Of a stretch of 15,779 nucleotides of DNA, positions 14,508 through 15,779 are shown in pieces (position 1 is the first letter of the stretch; the number at the start of each line of letters is the position of its first letter). Where the stretch lies: contig JBAVQS010000056.1 of the NCBI GenBank assembly GCA_049694275.1, positions 1 through 15,779 of the forward strand, written 5' to 3'. The DNA comes from JBAVQS01 sp049694275. GTDB lineage: Bacteria > Chloroflexota > Anaerolineae > UBA4142 > SHND01. The translations under genes were made by a program, and so were the position numbers. Below the pieces are notes generated by a model. The model worked only from the letters and a program-made list of their open reading frames with translations. It had not been told where the DNA came from and did no database searches.

Positions 14508-15779
14508 CTACGGAGATAGCAGCTCATAGACTTGTGTCCTGCTCGCGGAATCCTGATAGATCATTCGGAATCGATCGGGAAACGCCTGGATAGCGGGAGT
14601 GACCACCTGGGCAATATAGGGATCGACGAAAGGGACCGGACTCGTCTGAGTTGCGAGCGATGGTGCAACAACCACATAGCTGACGTGCTGCTCAGCCAGC
14701 TTTTGCATGAAACCGGTCACATTTCCGTCAAGAGGAAAGCGAACCGTCTTGCGTCGCAGATAAAGATACCGTTGAATGGGATTCGGTGTCATGACAATCG
14801 CATCGGCGCGGCTTGCTGCGCTGATCGCCGCTGCGCCGCTTGCAAGATCAACCGGGTAATCTCCCCGCGCCTGTTGAATATTCCGCGCGCCAAGCACAAA
14901 GAGCACCACCGCCATCGCCATTAGCTGCAAGCGCCTGGGGGTAACCTGGCCGTGGGAGAGGCGGGCCAGGACACCCTGCAAACGGCGAACGATTTCCGCC
15001 GCCCCCACAACCAGATACAGGTACAGAAATGGTAGCATAACGGTCGAATAGCGCGGCTCGTCAAAGACCGCGGCGCTATTATTGGGATGCTGAGTCAAGA
15101 CCAGTAACAGCACGAAATAGACCGTAACGCATATTGCTGGCAGTTGCCACCGGGCAAGACCGTGCCATACCCCCACAGCGAGAATCGACAGCACCAGGGT
15201 ATTCATTGCCGCAGTAAAAATACTACCTGCCAAGCTTGCCGCGTTGCTGGATTGTGGTCCCAGCAGCGGGACGAGAATGTATGGCACTGCCTGCCAGTAA
15301 GTGACCAAAGAAATGGGCAGATTGTAAACAACCGCAGACAATTGCTTGAGCAGAACGGCACTTACAGTCAGCTTCCCTGGCGAGGGCGCGGCGCTGTTTT
15401 GTAGACTGACCGCCCATGCGAACAGGGGCAAGATGACCAGCCCCACCCCCAGGACGAGGGCAAATGCCTGGCGATATCGCCGGCCCAACACTAGGAATAG
15501 CAAGGCCGCGCCTGCCAACGCCATTCCTTGATACCGAATCGAGATCAGCGCAGCGAGAGCCAGAATTGCAGGCACCGTTTCGATTGTCCAGAGACGTCTC
15601 TTTTCGTACCACCGCTCTAACAGAACCAGAAATGCAAGCATAAAGAAAATAAAAGCGGTTTCGGATACGGCCACGCCGGCGAACGCGGCGATGGAAGAAT
15701 TCACCGCCATGAGCGCAACAGCAGCCGAGCGCAGAGGCTCTGCCAAATACCTCCGCAGCAGGACATAGGCCAGCAGGAC
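14508..15779 (-). CDS. Polytopic membrane glycosyltransferase, GT39/PMT-like, partial (5' end outside window)
   Basis: The frame is open to the right edge, giving 423 C-terminal residues. A TTG at 15746 is only an internal codon. The protein is strongly hydrophobic, with eight or more probable membrane segments, and has a soluble C-terminal part of about 100 residues. AVNSSIAAFAGVAVSETAFIFF (about 25-46) resembles the membrane region of GT39/PMT_2 enzymes around the 'SE' motif. DEPRYSTVMLPFLYL (240-254) matches their EPRYxxPxxP region. These enzymes transfer sugars from polyprenyl-phosphate donors on the outer face of the membrane. The catalytic first loop is beyond the window, so activity cannot be judged. 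The C-terminus (LAEQHVSYVVVAPSL, YELLSP) is the part duplicated in the downstream remnant. Other C-type membrane GT families cannot be excluded. Confidence 0.8.
   Translation of the reverse strand, partial: VLLAYVLLRRYLAEPLRSAAVALMAVNSSIAAFAGVAVSETAFIFFMLAFLVLLERWYEKRRLWTIETVPAILALAALISIRYQGMALAGAALLFLVLGRRYRQAFALVLGVGLVILPLFAWAVSLQNSAAPSPGKLTVSAVLLKQLSAVVYNLPISLVTYWQAVPYILVPLLGPQSSNAASLAGSIFTAAMNTLVLSILAVGVWHGLARWQLPAICVTVYFVLLLVLTQHPNNSAAVFDEPRYSTVMLPFLYLYLVVGAAEIVRRLQGVLARLSHGQVTPRRLQLMAMAVVLFVLGARNIQQARGDYPVDLASGAAAISAASRADAIVMTPNPIQRYLYLRRKTVRFPLDGNVTGFMQKLAEQHVSYVVVAPSLATQTSPVPFVDPYIAQVVTPAIQAFPDRFRMIYQDSASRTQVYELLSP

Noticed and set aside
15744..15746. TTG as the start of the membrane glycosyltransferase
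   Set aside because: The frame stays open to the window edge, and the sequence at this point is already inside a membrane protein. The true start lies beyond 15779.
1..15779. CRISPR array, tRNA, rRNA or transposase genes
   Set aside because: I saw no regularly spaced repeats, no cloverleaf-like sequence and no transposase or inverted-repeat signature on either strand.

Overview
The window is a dense, one-directional glycan biosynthesis and export locus. Every gene I can support lies on the minus strand, so transcription runs from position 15779 down to 1. Neighbouring genes overlap or are separated by 4 to 45 bp, which looks like one long operon cut by both window edges. There are no rRNA, tRNA, CRISPR or insertion-sequence signals, and no clear terminator. 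No taxonomic marker is present. The Thr/Pro 'PTATPTPT'-type stalk in the surface protein, the moderate-to-high GC content and the gene mix would suit a Chloroflexota (Anaerolineae-like) bacterium, but this is a low-confidence inference.

Layout in transcription order. (1) A 3' portion of a multi-span membrane glycosyltransferase (GT39/PMT-like) enters from the right edge (15779-14508). (2) Directly after it lies the wreck of a second copy of the same gene (about 14480-14084). It has lost its front end and about 230 internal codons, and the two surviving pieces are in different frames. (3) A secreted, C-terminally membrane-anchored beta-propeller with three Asp-boxes follows (14087-12549). (4) The first ABC-2 polysaccharide exporter is a Wzm permease (12541-11714) and a Wzt ATPase with a C-terminal beta domain (11709-10417). 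(5) Next come an FkbM methyltransferase (10402-9263), a NeuD/PglD-type sugar acetyltransferase (9217-8564), a DegT-family sugar aminotransferase (8571-7360) and a GT2 glycosyltransferase (7350-6388). (6) A second, distinct Wzm/Wzt exporter pair sits at 6361-4311. (7) The last genes are a Gfo/Idh/MocA oxidoreductase (4290-3271), an extended SDR epimerase/dehydratase (3281-2121), a second GT2 (2124-940) and an alkaline-phosphatase-superfamily protein (953 to beyond position 1).

How it fits together. The aminotransferase and NeuD-type acetyltransferase would make an N-acetylated amino-deoxysugar nucleotide, probably a 4-acetamido sugar. The Gfo/Idh oxidoreductase and SDR could supply further sugar modification. 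The two GT2 enzymes would add residues on the cytoplasmic face. The two Wzm/Wzt pairs would export finished lipid-linked chains, with the Wzt C-terminal domains giving substrate choice and FkbM possibly capping or decorating a chain. The membrane GT, the propeller and the phosphatase-fold protein would act at or outside the membrane. The most unusual points are two complete, divergent ABC glycan exporters in one operon, a surface Asp-box propeller placed directly before one of them, and the freshly legible remains of a tandem membrane GT.
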